Positions 35,457 to 44,278 of a stretch of DNA of 64,000 bases are shown one piece after another (positions within the stretch are counted from its first letter, which is position 1; the number at the start of each line of letters is the position of its first letter). A program made the translations under genes and the position numbers. The DNA lies in NCBI GenBank assembly GCA_964537685.1, contig CAZICM010000037.1, forward strand, positions 28,077 through 92,076, written 5' to 3'. This stretch comes from CAZICM01 sp964537685 (GTDB taxonomy: Bacteria; Myxococcota_A; Polyangia; Polyangiales; Polyangiaceae). The notes beneath the pieces are model-generated. The model was given only the letters and a program-made list of their open reading frames with translations, did not search any database and was not told the DNA's origin.

Positions 35457-38216
35457 TCAGTCGGTTGCTTTGGGGCCCGAGCTCGACGCGGCGAGCGCGG
35501 ACTGGGCGGCCGACAAGCGCGCGATGGGTACGCGGAAGGGTGAGCAGGAAACGTAGTTCAATCCGGCCTTGTCGAAGAAGTGGATGGAGGCCGGATCGCC
35601 GCCGTGTTCACCGCATACGCCTGCTTTTAAGCCGGGACGGCCTTTGCGGCCCCGCTCGACGCCCATCGCGACAAGCTGGCCCACGCCGCCCACGTCGATG
35701 GATTGGAATGGATCTTTCGCGAAAATGCCCGCGTCGATATAGGCGCCCAGGAATTTGCCGGCGTCGTCGCGCGAAATGCCCATGGTGGTCTGGGTGAGAT
35801 CGTTGGTGCCAAAGCTGACGAATTCGGCGTCTTTGGCGAGTTCGTCGGCGATGAGCGCGGCGCGGGGAAGCTCGATCATTGTGCCGAAGTGGTAGTCGAG
35901 TTTGCGGCCTTTTTCTTCGAAGACTTGGGTTGCGGTTTTGTCGACGAGCGAATGCATGAGCGAGAGCTCGCGGCCCGATAAAGAAAGCGGAATCATGATC
36001 TCGGGCAGGACTTCGATGCCTTCGGCGGCCACATCGCAGGCGGCCTCCAAGATGGCGCGCACTTGCATTTCGTAAATCTCGGGGAAGGTGACGGCCAGCC
36101 GGCAGCCGCGGTGCCCCAGCATCGGGTTGAGTTCGTGGAGCTCGTCGCGTTTGCGCGTTAGCTCTTTTACGGCGACGCCCATGGTCTGAGAGAGCACTTC
36201 GAACTGTTCAGGCTCGGTGGGCAAGAACTCGTGCAGAGGCGGATCTAAAAGCCGGATGGTGACGGGAAGCCCGGCCATTTCCTTGAAGACGCCGGCGAAA
36301 TCGTCGCGCTGGAAGGGCAATAGTTTTGCGAGGGCTCTGCGGCGCGAATCGGTGTCTTTGGAGAGAATCATTTCGCGCACGGCGAGAATGCGCTCTTCGT
36401 TGAAGAACATATGTTCGGTGCGGCAGAGACCGATGCCTTCGGCGCCGAAATTGCGCGCGGTGCGGGCATCATGAGGGGTGTCGGCGTTGGCGCGGACACG
36501 TAGCCTGCGGGCTTTGTCGGCCCAGGCGATCAGCTCGTTCCATTCATTGCTGAGCGAGGCGGGAATGGTCGGTGCGGCGCCTAGGTAAACGGTGCCCGTG
36601 CCGCCGTCGAGCGTGATGACATCGCCGGCCTTGACGATAACGGTTTCGCTGACGGCGCCGGATTCGTCGTACACGGTGATGCTCATGCGCTGTTCGGGAT
36701 AGCTGACGGCGATGGCCGAGCAGCCTGCGACACAGCTTTTGCCCATGCCCCTTGCGACAACGGCCGCATGGCTGGTCATACCGCCGCGCGAGGTGAGGAT
36801 GCCGCGCGCGGCCTTCATGCCGTGAATGTCTTCGGGTGAAGTTTCGGTGCGCACCAAAATGACCGCGGCGCCTTGTTCCGCGCGTTTTTCGGCGTCGTCG
36901 GCACTGAAGACAACTTGTCCGCTGACGGCGCCCGGGCTTGCGGGCAGGCCGCGCGCCAAGAATTTTTTTGGCGCTTTGGGATCGATTGAAGGATGCAGCA
37001 GTTGATCGACCGATGCTGGATCGACGCGGAGAATGGCTTCGCGTTCGGTGATTAAGCCTTCTTTGGCCATCTCGACGGCCATGCGTACGGCGGCGCGGCC
37101 CGTGCGCTTGCCTGTGCGGGTTTGAAGCAAGTAGAGCTTGCCTGCCTGAATTGTGAATTCGAGATCCTGCATATCGCGGAAGTGCTGCTCGAGTTTTTGA
37201 TAGGTGCCGACGAGCTCGGTGTAAGCCTCGGGCATAAGGGTTTCCAAGGCATTGGCATCGTCGCCCGTGCCCTTGGAAACAGGGTGGGGCGTGCGCACTC
37301 CGGCCACGACGTCTTCGCCCTGCGCATTGGGAAGCCACTCGCCGAAGAAGCGGCGTTCGCCGGTGGAAGGATCGCGGGTGAAGGCGACGCCGGTGCCCGA
37401 GTCGTCGCCGAGATTGCCGAACACCATCGCCTGCACATTGCACGCGGTGCCCCAGTGTTCGGGGATATCGTGCATCTTTCGGTAGACCTTGGCGCGCGGG
37501 TTGTTCCAACTGCGGAACACGGCTTCGATGGCGGATGTGAGCTGGGCAAATGGGTCGTCGGGGAAGGGCGAGCCCGTGTCGCGGAGGACGATTTGTTTTT
37601 GCTCTTCGATCAGCGCGCGGAGCGTGGGCACATCGAGCGCTGAATCGGGAACTTTGCGCGCGAGTTCGGAAGCATTGAACAGCGTGGCGTTGATGCCCAG
37701 CGCGGCGGCGGTCTTGCGGCGGGCGTGCTCCAAGGCTTCGTCGAAATGCTTGCGTTCGATGCCGAGCACAACATCGGAAAAAGTCAAGATAAATCGGCGG
37801 TAGGCATCGAGGGCGAATCGCTCGTTTCCGCCCATTTTCGCGGCGAGTCCGGCTGCGATCGTGTCGTTGAGGCCGAGGTTTAAAATGGTGTCCATCATGC
37901 CGGGCATCGACGCCCTGGCGCCCGAGCGCACCGACATGAGCAGGGGTGAAGATGCGTCGCCAAAGCGTGTTCCGACAAGCGCGCCAACCTTGTCGACCGC
38001 TTGCCGGATTTCAGGAATCAAGTCGGGCGGAAGCTGTCCGCCGTGCTTGCTAAAGGCTTCGGTGCAGACCTCGGTGGTGACGGTGAAACCGGGAGGCACA
38101 GGAATCTTCAGGCGGGCCATCTCGGCCAATCCCGCGCCCTTGCCGCCCAGCAGGGCTTTTTGGGTCGCGTCGCCGTCTGTTTCCGTGGGTCCGAAGAAAT
38201 AAATTCGCTTCGTCAT
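35457..38216 (-). CDS. ppdK: Pyruvate, phosphate dikinase
   Basis: Interconverts pyruvate + ATP + Pi and PEP + AMP + PPi. From ATG 38216 (GAGGA four bases upstream) the protein has 919 residues, the normal size. The N-terminal ATP-grasp part (GGKGAGLAEMARLKIPVPPGF, RSGARASMPGMMDTILNLGLN) is followed by the phosphorylated-His domain with GGMTSHAAVVARGMGKSCVAG. The PEP/pyruvate barrel has GLCRTEHMFF, LGHRGCRLA and the catalytic Cys region VCGEHGGDPASI. With a PPi-type phosphofructokinase in this window it points to PPi-linked glycolysis. It precedes pspA on the same strand. Confidence 0.97.
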   Translation of the reverse strand: MTKRIYFFGPTETDGDATQKALLGGKGAGLAEMARLKIPVPPGFTVTTEVCTEAFSKHGGQLPPDLIPEIRQAVDKVGALVGTRFGDASSPLLMSVRSGARASMPGMMDTILNLGLNDTIAAGLAAKMGGNERFALDAYRRFILTFSDVVLGIERKHFDEALEHARRKTAAALGINATLFNASELARKVPDSALDVPTLRALIEEQKQIVLRDTGSPFPDDPFAQLTSAIEAVFRSWNNPRAKVYRKMHDIPEHWGTACNVQAMVFGNLGDDSGTGVAFTRDPSTGERRFFGEWLPNAQGEDVVAGVRTPHPVSKGTGDDANALETLMPEAYTELVGTYQKLEQHFRDMQDLEFTIQAGKLYLLQTRTGKRTGRAAVRMAVEMAKEGLITEREAILRVDPASVDQLLHPSIDPKAPKKFLARGLPASPGAVSGQVVFSADDAEKRAEQGAAVILVRTETSPEDIHGMKAARGILTSRGGMTSHAAVVARGMGKSCVAGCSAIAVSYPEQRMSITVYDESGAVSETVIVKAGDVITLDGGTGTVYLGAAPTIPASLSNEWNELIAWADKARRLRVRANADTPHDARTARNFGAEGIGLCRTEHMFFNEERILAVREMILSKDTDSRRRALAKLLPFQRDDFAGVFKEMAGLPVTIRLLDPPLHEFLPTEPEQFEVLSQTMGVAVKELTRKRDELHELNPMLGHRGCRLAVTFPEIYEMQVRAILEAACDVAAEGIEVLPEIMIPLSLSGRELSLMHSLVDKTATQVFEEKGRKLDYHFGTMIELPRAALIADELAKDAEFVSFGTNDLTQTTMGISRDDAGKFLGAYIDAGIFAKDPFQSIDVGGVGQLVAMGVERGRKGRPGLKAGVCGEHGGDPASIHFFDKAGLNYVSCSPFRVPIARLSAAQSALAASSSGPKATD

Positions 38217-38310
38217 GCAGTCCTCAATTGCTGTGTGCGATGGAACACGAAATGAGTGCGCCGAAAAAATCAATCACTTTTGTGGGGCTTTTGTTGAGAA
38301 AGAAAAAGGA

Positions 38311-38922
38311 TCAGCGCACTTTGCAGCGGGCAGCGGGTGTAGCCATGCGCGCATAGACACCCCGGCCCTCGCGGGCGCGCACATAAACCGAGCCGCCGGG
38401 ACCCGGCGCGGGAATCAGGGCTCCCGAAGCTTGCGGTGCGCCCAGAGGCAATTCTTCGACTTCAACGATCACATCGTTGCCGTCGATATCGATGGCTGAA
38501 ATCGAAGGTCTTCGTTTGCTTTCGTCGGACTCGCCGCCGGGACATTCAACACCGGCGGCGGTGACGGCAATGGCCAGTGTATCGGGCGGGGTTTTGGGGA
38601 GGCCCGCGAACCACTGAAAAATAGCTTCGCCGGGACTGCCAACGGCCACGCGGAGACACGGGCACGGCGCTGTGGCGGCCTGGGGCGAGAGGCCCAAATC
38701 GGAGCGTACGCTCACCACGTTCCGCTGCTCGGGTTTTTTCTCGAGCGGCTCAGGCGTGGGAGCCTCCAGTGTTTCAGTCTCGCGAAGGGGCTGATTGTCG
38801 GATTTGGGAAGGTCTTCGGACCAAGAGTTTTCGGCGGTTTGCTGAGTGCCCCCGCATCCCGCGGACGAGATCGCGATGCATGCGATCCACACGCGAATCA
38901 AGGCGGAACGCGGGGTGTTCAT
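38311..38922 (-). CDS. Putative lipoprotein downstream of nuoH
   Basis: 203 residues from ATG 38922; signal peptide with lipobox SSAGC (Cys23 in MNTPRSALIRVWIACIAISSAGC). A Glu/Pro-rich linker follows, then a ~130-residue region including PCPCLRVAVGSPGEAIFQWFAGL and a final GGSVYVRAREGRGVYARMATPAARCKVR. No known domain is seen. It starts 13 bases after the nuoH-fusion stop, so it is probably cotranscribed and could assist that unusual membrane protein. Confidence 0.65.
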   Translation of the reverse strand: MNTPRSALIRVWIACIAISSAGCGGTQQTAENSWSEDLPKSDNQPLRETETLEAPTPEPLEKKPEQRNVVSVRSDLGLSPQAATAPCPCLRVAVGSPGEAIFQWFAGLPKTPPDTLAIAVTAAGVECPGGESDESKRRPSISAIDIDGNDVIVEVEELPLGAPQASGALIPAPGPGGSVYVRAREGRGVYARMATPAARCKVR

Positions 38923-38935
38923 AGGGAAGGCGCGA

Positions 38936-40933
38936 TCAGAGGAAGGGGTTGAGATGAATCGCAACACGCGATTCGCGCAGATTGTATTGAACGCGGCGGA
39001 CGAAGTGCAGACAGAGCAAGAGCCACGTAACGAAGGTGACGATACTCACCACAAGCTGCACGGGGCGGCCCATCGCGGGTTCGGCCAGCATCCACAGCGC
39101 CGTAAGCAAGAAGGCGCCGAAGGACAGAGGCACAAACCACTTCCAGCACAGATTCATCATTTGGTCGATGCGCACGCGGGGCAGCGTCCAGCGAATCCAA
39201 ACGACGATAAAAATTAGAATCCAGCTCTTGAGCAGGAAGATAAACACGCCCAACAGTTGAAGGCCGAAGTTTGCTTCTTGCTGTGCAGGCGTAACGCCGG
39301 GAATTTGCCATCCGCCCAAAAACAGCGCGCTGGCGATACCGCTCATCACAAAGACGTTGGCCCATTCGGCAAAGAAGAAAAAGAGGTAGCGCATACCGGA
39401 ATACTCGGTGGAGTAGCCGGCGACGAGTTCGCTTTCTGCTTCAGGAAGGTCGAAGGGCGCGCGGTTGCCTTCGGCCAGCGCCGTCGTGAAGTAGAGGAAG
39501 AAGAGCGCGAAGGTGATGGGGTTTTTAAAGACGAACCAGTACCAGGGCCATCCGCCCGAGGTGATGAAAGAGCCGCCCAGTCCGCCCTGCGCCGTGATGA
39601 TGTCCTGCATCCGGAGAGAGCCCGTCATCATGACGATGCAGACAACGGCGACAGCGCCCGGAATTTCATAGCTGATGATCTGAGCAGCCGAACGGATGCC
39701 GCCGAGCAGCGACCATTTGTTGTTCGAGGCCCAGCCGCCGGTCATCAGGCCGATCGTTACGAGTGAAGTGACGGCGATGACGAACAGAATGCCGATATCG
39801 AGATCGGCGGCGATCAAATACTGGCCAAAGGGCATCACGACAAAGGTCGCTGAAACACCGACAAACACCAGATAAGGCGCGAGCCGGAACAGCAACTGAT
39901 CGCTGTCGGTTGGAATGATGTCTTCCTTGAGAATCGATTTAATGCCATCGGCCATCCACACCAAAAAGCCTTGGGGGCCCGCGCGGTTGGGGCCGATGCG
40001 CGACTGCATGCGGGCCGAGACGCGGCGCTCGACCCACGTAATGATGCCTGCCGTCGGCGCCATAAAGAGGAGAAGAATGGCCGCCGCAATGCCGAGAACG
40101 ATGCCAGCGCCGAGCAGATCGCTGGGCACCGAAGCTTTGTAGCCCGAGAGCGAAATCTGACGCTCGACCGGTGTTGTATCGCCCCGCTGCACGCCGATGC
40201 CGGGAAGCCTTTCGGCACCGCTGGGAATCATGTCGCCGACCGACCGGATCTTTACGCCTTCAAAGCTGACGATCACATCGCCGGCCAGAATTTGCGCGCG
40301 ATCGGCGGGGCTTGCGGCGCGGACGCTTTCGACCGTCAGGCCACCCGCGGCAGGTGAGCTGCCCGAAACGGTAATGCCCAAGAAATCAAGCGTTCGGAGC
40401 CCTTCTTTTTCGCGGGCTTCCAGAACGGCGCGCCTTGGCGTGGGAGGCAAAAACTCAATCGCAGCGCGCTTTACAGTGCCGGAAACGGGAACACCGCCCT
40501 GCGTTGCCGGACCGAGTTCAACCGTTACCGATCCATGAAACGACGTATGAATCGCTTCATCGCCCCGGCCGCAAAAGCGCGACTGAAGCCCTTCGGTGAA
40601 GGACATTGTGATTTTGTCGCTGGAAAGCTCTGCGCTGTCGACCTCAATCACCTGATCGATCAGCGGCGCCTGGCCCGGCCGCCTAAGCTCGCCCCGGAAG
40701 GTTATCTTTGCGTTTTTGGCTTCGCTTGCAGGCAAATTGATGCCCAGCACCTCGATGCGATCGCCCACGTCAACTTCGCGCGGAACAACATCGATGAGCG
40801 TCAACAGCTCGGGTTCGTCTTTCGCGCCCGCACAACCCAAAAGAACGGTGAGCAGGACGCTGAGCCAAATCGAAAAGGCGGCCCGGATTTTTACGGGCAA
40901 TGCAATATCGGGGCGCTTAGGGCTACGGCGCAT
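38936..40933 (-). CDS. nuoH: NuoH with N-terminal lipobox, beta domain and PDZ extension
   Basis: 665 residues, about twice a normal NuoH. Residues 275-655 are the proton-pumping NADH:quinone oxidoreductase subunit H: VERRVSARMQSRIGPNRAGPQGF, ADGIKSILKE and the AEGNRAPFDLPEAESELVAGYSTEYSG stretch are its signatures, with about eight hydrophobic segments. In front of it lie an N-terminal signal segment with a lipobox-like LLGC (Cys34), a beta-rich TIG-like stretch (about 40-165), and a PDZ domain (about 185-265: LGITVSGSSPAAGGLTVESVRAASPADRAQILAGDVIVSFEGVKI). No other nuo gene is in the window. The extension would sit outside the cytoplasm if the lipobox is used. Role of the PDZ part unknown. 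Confidence 0.92.
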   Translation of the reverse strand: MRRSPKRPDIALPVKIRAAFSIWLSVLLTVLLGCAGAKDEPELLTLIDVVPREVDVGDRIEVLGINLPASEAKNAKITFRGELRRPGQAPLIDQVIEVDSAELSSDKITMSFTEGLQSRFCGRGDEAIHTSFHGSVTVELGPATQGGVPVSGTVKRAAIEFLPPTPRRAVLEAREKEGLRTLDFLGITVSGSSPAAGGLTVESVRAASPADRAQILAGDVIVSFEGVKIRSVGDMIPSGAERLPGIGVQRGDTTPVERQISLSGYKASVPSDLLGAGIVLGIAAAILLLFMAPTAGIITWVERRVSARMQSRIGPNRAGPQGFLVWMADGIKSILKEDIIPTDSDQLLFRLAPYLVFVGVSATFVVMPFGQYLIAADLDIGILFVIAVTSLVTIGLMTGGWASNNKWSLLGGIRSAAQIISYEIPGAVAVVCIVMMTGSLRMQDIITAQGGLGGSFITSGGWPWYWFVFKNPITFALFFLYFTTALAEGNRAPFDLPEAESELVAGYSTEYSGMRYLFFFFAEWANVFVMSGIASALFLGGWQIPGVTPAQQEANFGLQLLGVFIFLLKSWILIFIVVWIRWTLPRVRIDQMMNLCWKWFVPLSFGAFLLTALWMLAEPAMGRPVQLVVSIVTFVTWLLLCLHFVRRVQYNLRESRVAIHLNPFL

Positions 40934-41026
40934 GGTGGCCCGCTTATAGATCGCGTCCGCTCTAAGGTCGAGATCGGGGCGAAATGAGGCTCGCTTTCGC
41001 TAAAAACCCGGCGTTTTTGCAGGTTT

Positions 41027-41893
41027 TTAAGTTGCCGGGTCCGAGCCTTTGTCCGGGATTGATCTCGCGCGGCGGCGCACAGGAAGAAAATAGCGGCTGT
41101 TGTCCAGCTCGTTCACGCCCACGTAGAGCTCGGATTCAAACACATCCTTCAGGCGGGCATAGGTCATCACCTGTTCAATCGAACCACAGGCCAGAGCCCG
41201 CCCTCCCTTGAGCAACACGACTTTATCGGCGTACTGCGCCGCCGCGTTGAGATCGTGAAGCACGGCGACGCAGGCGATACCGCGTTCTTCCACTTCCTTG
41301 CGCACAAGTTCATAAATATCGATCGCATGCCGCACATCCAGATGTGCTCCCGCCTCATCCAGAATCAAAATCGGCGCGCCTTGAGCGAGTGCCCTCGCAA
41401 TCGCTACCCGCTTTTGTTCGCCTCCCGAAAGCTCCGCCACCTTTCGATCCGAAAGCTCCATCAGTTCACATGCCAAAAGAGCCTGTTCCACGGCTTCTTC
41501 ATCTTGAGCCGACGATTGCATCCAAGCTCCCTGATGAGGAGCTCTTCCCATCCTCACGACCTCGCGCACCCGGAACCCCATGGCCACCTGGGAATTTTGA
41601 TGCACCACCGACACCCGCTTCGCGATCGCCCTTCGATCGCTCGCCGCGATATTTTCGCCGAGCAGCTTCACCTCCCCCGAACTCGGCCGAAGGGCTCCGC
41701 ACAACACCCGCACCAGCGTCGATTTTCCCGCGCCGTTGGGCCCCAGCACCGCGCACAGCTCCCCGGCATTCACGGAAAAACGAATGTTATGGAGGATCGG
41801 CTCACCGTTTGGATAGGCGGCGCTCACATCCACAAGCTCGACGGCCGCCTGCTTCAAGACCCGCTCGCATGAATGGACAGAGACAGGCGCCAA
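41027..41893 (-). CDS. ABC transporter ATP-binding protein, iron/haem/B12 type
   Basis: 288 residues. Walker A GPNGAGKST, Q-loop VVHQNSQ, signature LSGGEQKR, Walker B ILILDEAGAHLD (Ala-Gly where most have Pro-Thr) and H-loop VLHDLNAAAQYAD. The sequence style (FSVNAGELCAVLGPNGAGKSTLVRVLCGALRPSSGEVKLLG and VREVVRMGRAPHQG) fits the FhuC/HmuV/BtuD family, which drives siderophore, haem or cobalamin uptake with a FecCD-type permease. No permease or binding protein is adjacent. It lies 45 bases from phaR (divergent) and 93 bases before the nuoH fusion. Confidence 0.88.
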   Translation of the reverse strand: MAPVSVHSCERVLKQAAVELVDVSAAYPNGEPILHNIRFSVNAGELCAVLGPNGAGKSTLVRVLCGALRPSSGEVKLLGENIAASDRRAIAKRVSVVHQNSQVAMGFRVREVVRMGRAPHQGAWMQSSAQDEEAVEQALLACELMELSDRKVAELSGGEQKRVAIARALAQGAPILILDEAGAHLDVRHAIDIYELVRKEVEERGIACVAVLHDLNAAAQYADKVVLLKGGRALACGSIEQVMTYARLKDVFESELYVGVNELDNSRYFLPVRRRARSIPDKGSDPAT

Positions 41894-41938
41894 GCGCTTG
41901 CGTGAAAAGAAGCGCGGTGTTCAAATCCCCGTAAGCAC

Positions 41939-42637
41939 ATGGCGGATACCTTAAAAGAGACCCCACCGGCAGGCGAAAAGCCGCGGCGTATTATCAAGCG
42001 ATACTCGAACCGCAAGCTCTACGACACCAAAGACAGCCGGTACGTAACACTTCAGCAAATCGGCGAAATGGTACGCGCCGGCGAAGAAGTTCAGATCATT
42101 GACAACGCGACCAAGGAAGACAAGACCGAGGTCACGCTGGCGCTCATCATATCGGAGGATCTCAAGGCGAAGCCGCGCTCGGTTCCGCTGGGAACGCTTC
42201 GCGATTTGATTCAAGAGCGGGGTGAGCGGCTTCTATCGCAGTTGCGCGAAGGGCCGATTGGCCGGCTGATTCCGGGTGGATCGCCCACGGATGAAGCCCC
42301 GCCCAGCGAATCTGGGCCTGAATCGGCCGCACCGCCCGAGGCTGCACCCGCCCAGGTCGCACCGCCTCCAGCGGAACCGGAAAAACCATCCACGGCCAAG
42401 GCCCGCCTATCTGAAATCGTCGAGACCTCGAGACAAACCCTCGATCATTGGCAACATAGCCTCGACGAGCGGATTGGAACCATTTTGCCGGGCGTGTCTT
42501 TGTTTCGCGAGCTTCAGGCCGAAGTAAAGCGCTTGGAAGAACGGGTGGCTGCTCTCGAGGCCAAGCTTGGAGCCGGTGAGAGCGGCGACACGAACGTGTC
42601 TTCAGCCTCTTCGGATGCGTCGCAAAAAAATTCTTAG
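41939..42637 (+). CDS. phaR: PhaR-type polyhydroxyalkanoate synthesis regulator
   Basis: 232 residues. Residues 17-75 match the PHB/PHA accumulation regulator DNA-binding domain: RIIKRYSNRKLYDTKDSRYVTLQQIGEMVRAGEEVQIIDNATKEDKT. PhaR represses phasin and its own gene when storage polymer is absent. The rest is a Pro/Ala/Glu-rich linker (about 112-152) and a C-terminal coiled coil (ELQAEVKRLEERVAALEAKLG). No PHA synthase or phasin gene is in the window, so the regulated genes are elsewhere. The ECF sigma gene follows 43 bases downstream. Confidence 0.9.
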   Translation: MADTLKETPPAGEKPRRIIKRYSNRKLYDTKDSRYVTLQQIGEMVRAGEEVQIIDNATKEDKTEVTLALIISEDLKAKPRSVPLGTLRDLIQERGERLLSQLREGPIGRLIPGGSPTDEAPPSESGPESAAPPEAAPAQVAPPPAEPEKPSTAKARLSEIVETSRQTLDHWQHSLDERIGTILPGVSLFRELQAEVKRLEERVAALEAKLGAGESGDTNVSSASSDASQKNS

Positions 42638-42680
42638 GAATAAGTGACGCCGTCCCCCTGTTCGGGCCGACATAGAAACG

Positions 42681-43373
42681 ATGCCGTTCCTCTTCAGCAA
42701 AAAACCAAAATCCGTGGTTCAGGATGCCAAGCTCGGCACGTCCGATGCGGTGGACACCTTTGAGGTGGAGTTATTAAGCCATCTCGACGCGCTTTATGCG
42801 GTGAGTTGCCGCATGACAAAAAGCACAACCGAAGCCGAGGATCTCGTTCAGGACACCGTGGTGAAAGCCATGCGTTCCCGCGATCAGTTTCAATCTGGAA
42901 CGAACCTCAAGGCGTGGCTGTTGCGCATCCTAACGAATACCTACATCAACAAATACCGAAGAGGTGGTTTGGAGCGCGATGTATTTGACGGCCCGGATGC
43001 GGAATCGCTTACGGATGGGTGGATGGGTTCATCGACACTCCGGGCGATGCGCGATCCGGAAACGCAAGCGCTCTCGCCGCTGATTGAAGCGGAAGTTCAG
43101 CGGGCGCTCGATGAATTGCCTGAAGAGTTTCGGCTTGCGGTGGTGCTCAGCGACATTGAAGAGCTTTCATACAAAGAGATGTCCGATGCGATGGGATGTC
43201 CGGTGGGAACCGTGATGTCCCGGCTTCATCGCGGCCGGAAGATGCTTCAAAAATCGCTTCGGGAGCACGCGATGGCGATAGGAATCCTAAGCGGTGAACA
43301 GACCAAAACAGCTTCCGAAGCGCCGGCTGATTTGGCCGCGTACCGTAAGCGCAAGCGGGTGGGTGGTGTATGA
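42681..43373 (+). CDS. ECF-type RNA polymerase sigma factor
   Basis: 230 residues. Region 2: DALYAVSCRMTKSTTEAEDLVQDTVVKAMRSRDQFQSGTNLKAWLLRILTNTYINKYRR. Region 4: LDELPEEFRLAVVLSDIEELSYKEMSDAMGCPVGTVMSRLHRGRKMLQKSL. There is no region 1.1 or 3, so it is an ECF factor, with the SigH/RpoE-group look (GTNLKAWLLRILTNTYIN). A ~30-residue tail ends KRKRVGGV. Its TGA overlaps the ATG of the anti-sigma gene (ATGA), so the two are translated together. Target promoters unknown. Confidence 0.95.
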   Translation: MPFLFSKKPKSVVQDAKLGTSDAVDTFEVELLSHLDALYAVSCRMTKSTTEAEDLVQDTVVKAMRSRDQFQSGTNLKAWLLRILTNTYINKYRRGGLERDVFDGPDAESLTDGWMGSSTLRAMRDPETQALSPLIEAEVQRALDELPEEFRLAVVLSDIEELSYKEMSDAMGCPVGTVMSRLHRGRKMLQKSLREHAMAIGILSGEQTKTASEAPADLAAYRKRKRVGGV

Positions 43374-44278
43374 TTGCGGCGAAACGCGTGAGTGATTGTG
43401 CGATTTATACCCGGCTTTTAACGCCCTACATCGATGGGGAGCTGGATCCGGGGCACGCCGTGGAGATGGAGGAGCACGTTGTATCCTGCGCGCATTGTTC
43501 AGAGCGCGTGGCGGTTGCGCGCTCTCTTCGCCAGAGTTTGAAGAACAAGGCGGCTCCGCGCGCTCCTGAAGCATTCCGGACCCGCATGCAAGCGCTCGTC
43601 GTGGAAGAAAAGCTTCGGGCCGAGCACATCAAACAAGCGGCCCGCGCGGCCAACGACGGCGGATCGAATGCGGGCGCAAAGAGCTCGTCGATGAAGTTTG
43701 TGGCGGCCTTTGCAGCGGCGGCGGGCGTGCTGTTTGCGGTTAGCCTATCGCGCAATGCCGCGAAGAACGAAGCGGCTCAAGCCGAAGGCAATGTGCGCGA
43801 AGAACAGAGCAGCAGAAGTTCGGAAACCCGCACGGTGGGCCTTGAAGATTTGATCGACGACTTGGTCGCGCTGCACAAACATCCGCTGCCGCCCGAGACG
43901 ACGAATCCCGATGAATTGCCTCGTTTTGAGCCCTTGGTCGGTGTTCCTGTAAGGCGTCCTGCGACGTTTCAACTGCCTGGATCGCGTTTTAACGGTGCGC
44001 GTATTCACGCGTTGCGAGAGCGGCGCGCGGCCCTGCTTCAGTACACGGTCAGCGGCGATCACCGTGTAACCATGTATGTTTTCGATCCGCGCACGGTGCC
44101 GATGGCGCGGGCTCAAGCCTTGAAGGCGCGCGTGATTCAAGAGCGCCCTGTGTATGTGGGCACCCGCGGCGGATATTCAATTGCGGCCATGGAACGCAGC
44201 GGAATCGGTTATGCGCTCGCCACAGATCTCGACGATAACGAGAGCGCGAATCTGGTCATGGCCGCCTCGCATCCCTAA
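43370..44278 (+). CDS. Anti-sigma factor with zinc-finger (ZAS) domain
   Basis: 302 residues. The N-terminal ZAS motif is His36, Cys40 and Cys43 (HVVSCAHC) in PYIDGELDPGHAVEMEEHVVSCAHCSERV, which captures the sigma factor in the cytoplasm. A single membrane segment (about 104-124, FVAAFAAAAGVLFAVSLS) leads to an extracytoplasmic C-terminal domain of about 170 residues containing ERRAALLQYTVSGDHRVTMYVFDPRTVP and RGGYSIAAMERSGIGYALATDLDD, a probable signal-sensing part. The gene overlaps the sigma factor by ATGA, a standard pair. Its stop directly abuts the stop of the convergent ggt gene. Confidence 0.93.
   Translation: MIAAKRVSDCAIYTRLLTPYIDGELDPGHAVEMEEHVVSCAHCSERVAVARSLRQSLKNKAAPRAPEAFRTRMQALVVEEKLRAEHIKQAARAANDGGSNAGAKSSSMKFVAAFAAAAGVLFAVSLSRNAAKNEAAQAEGNVREEQSSRSSETRTVGLEDLIDDLVALHKHPLPPETTNPDELPRFEPLVGVPVRRPATFQLPGSRFNGARIHALRERRAALLQYTVSGDHRVTMYVFDPRTVPMARAQALKARVIQERPVYVGTRGGYSIAAMERSGIGYALATDLDDNESANLVMAASHP

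Noticed and set aside
36544..37509. 321-codon minus-strand frame inside ppdK in another phase
   Set aside because: Arg/His-rich alternative phase of the ppdK gene, which is fully conserved in its own phase.
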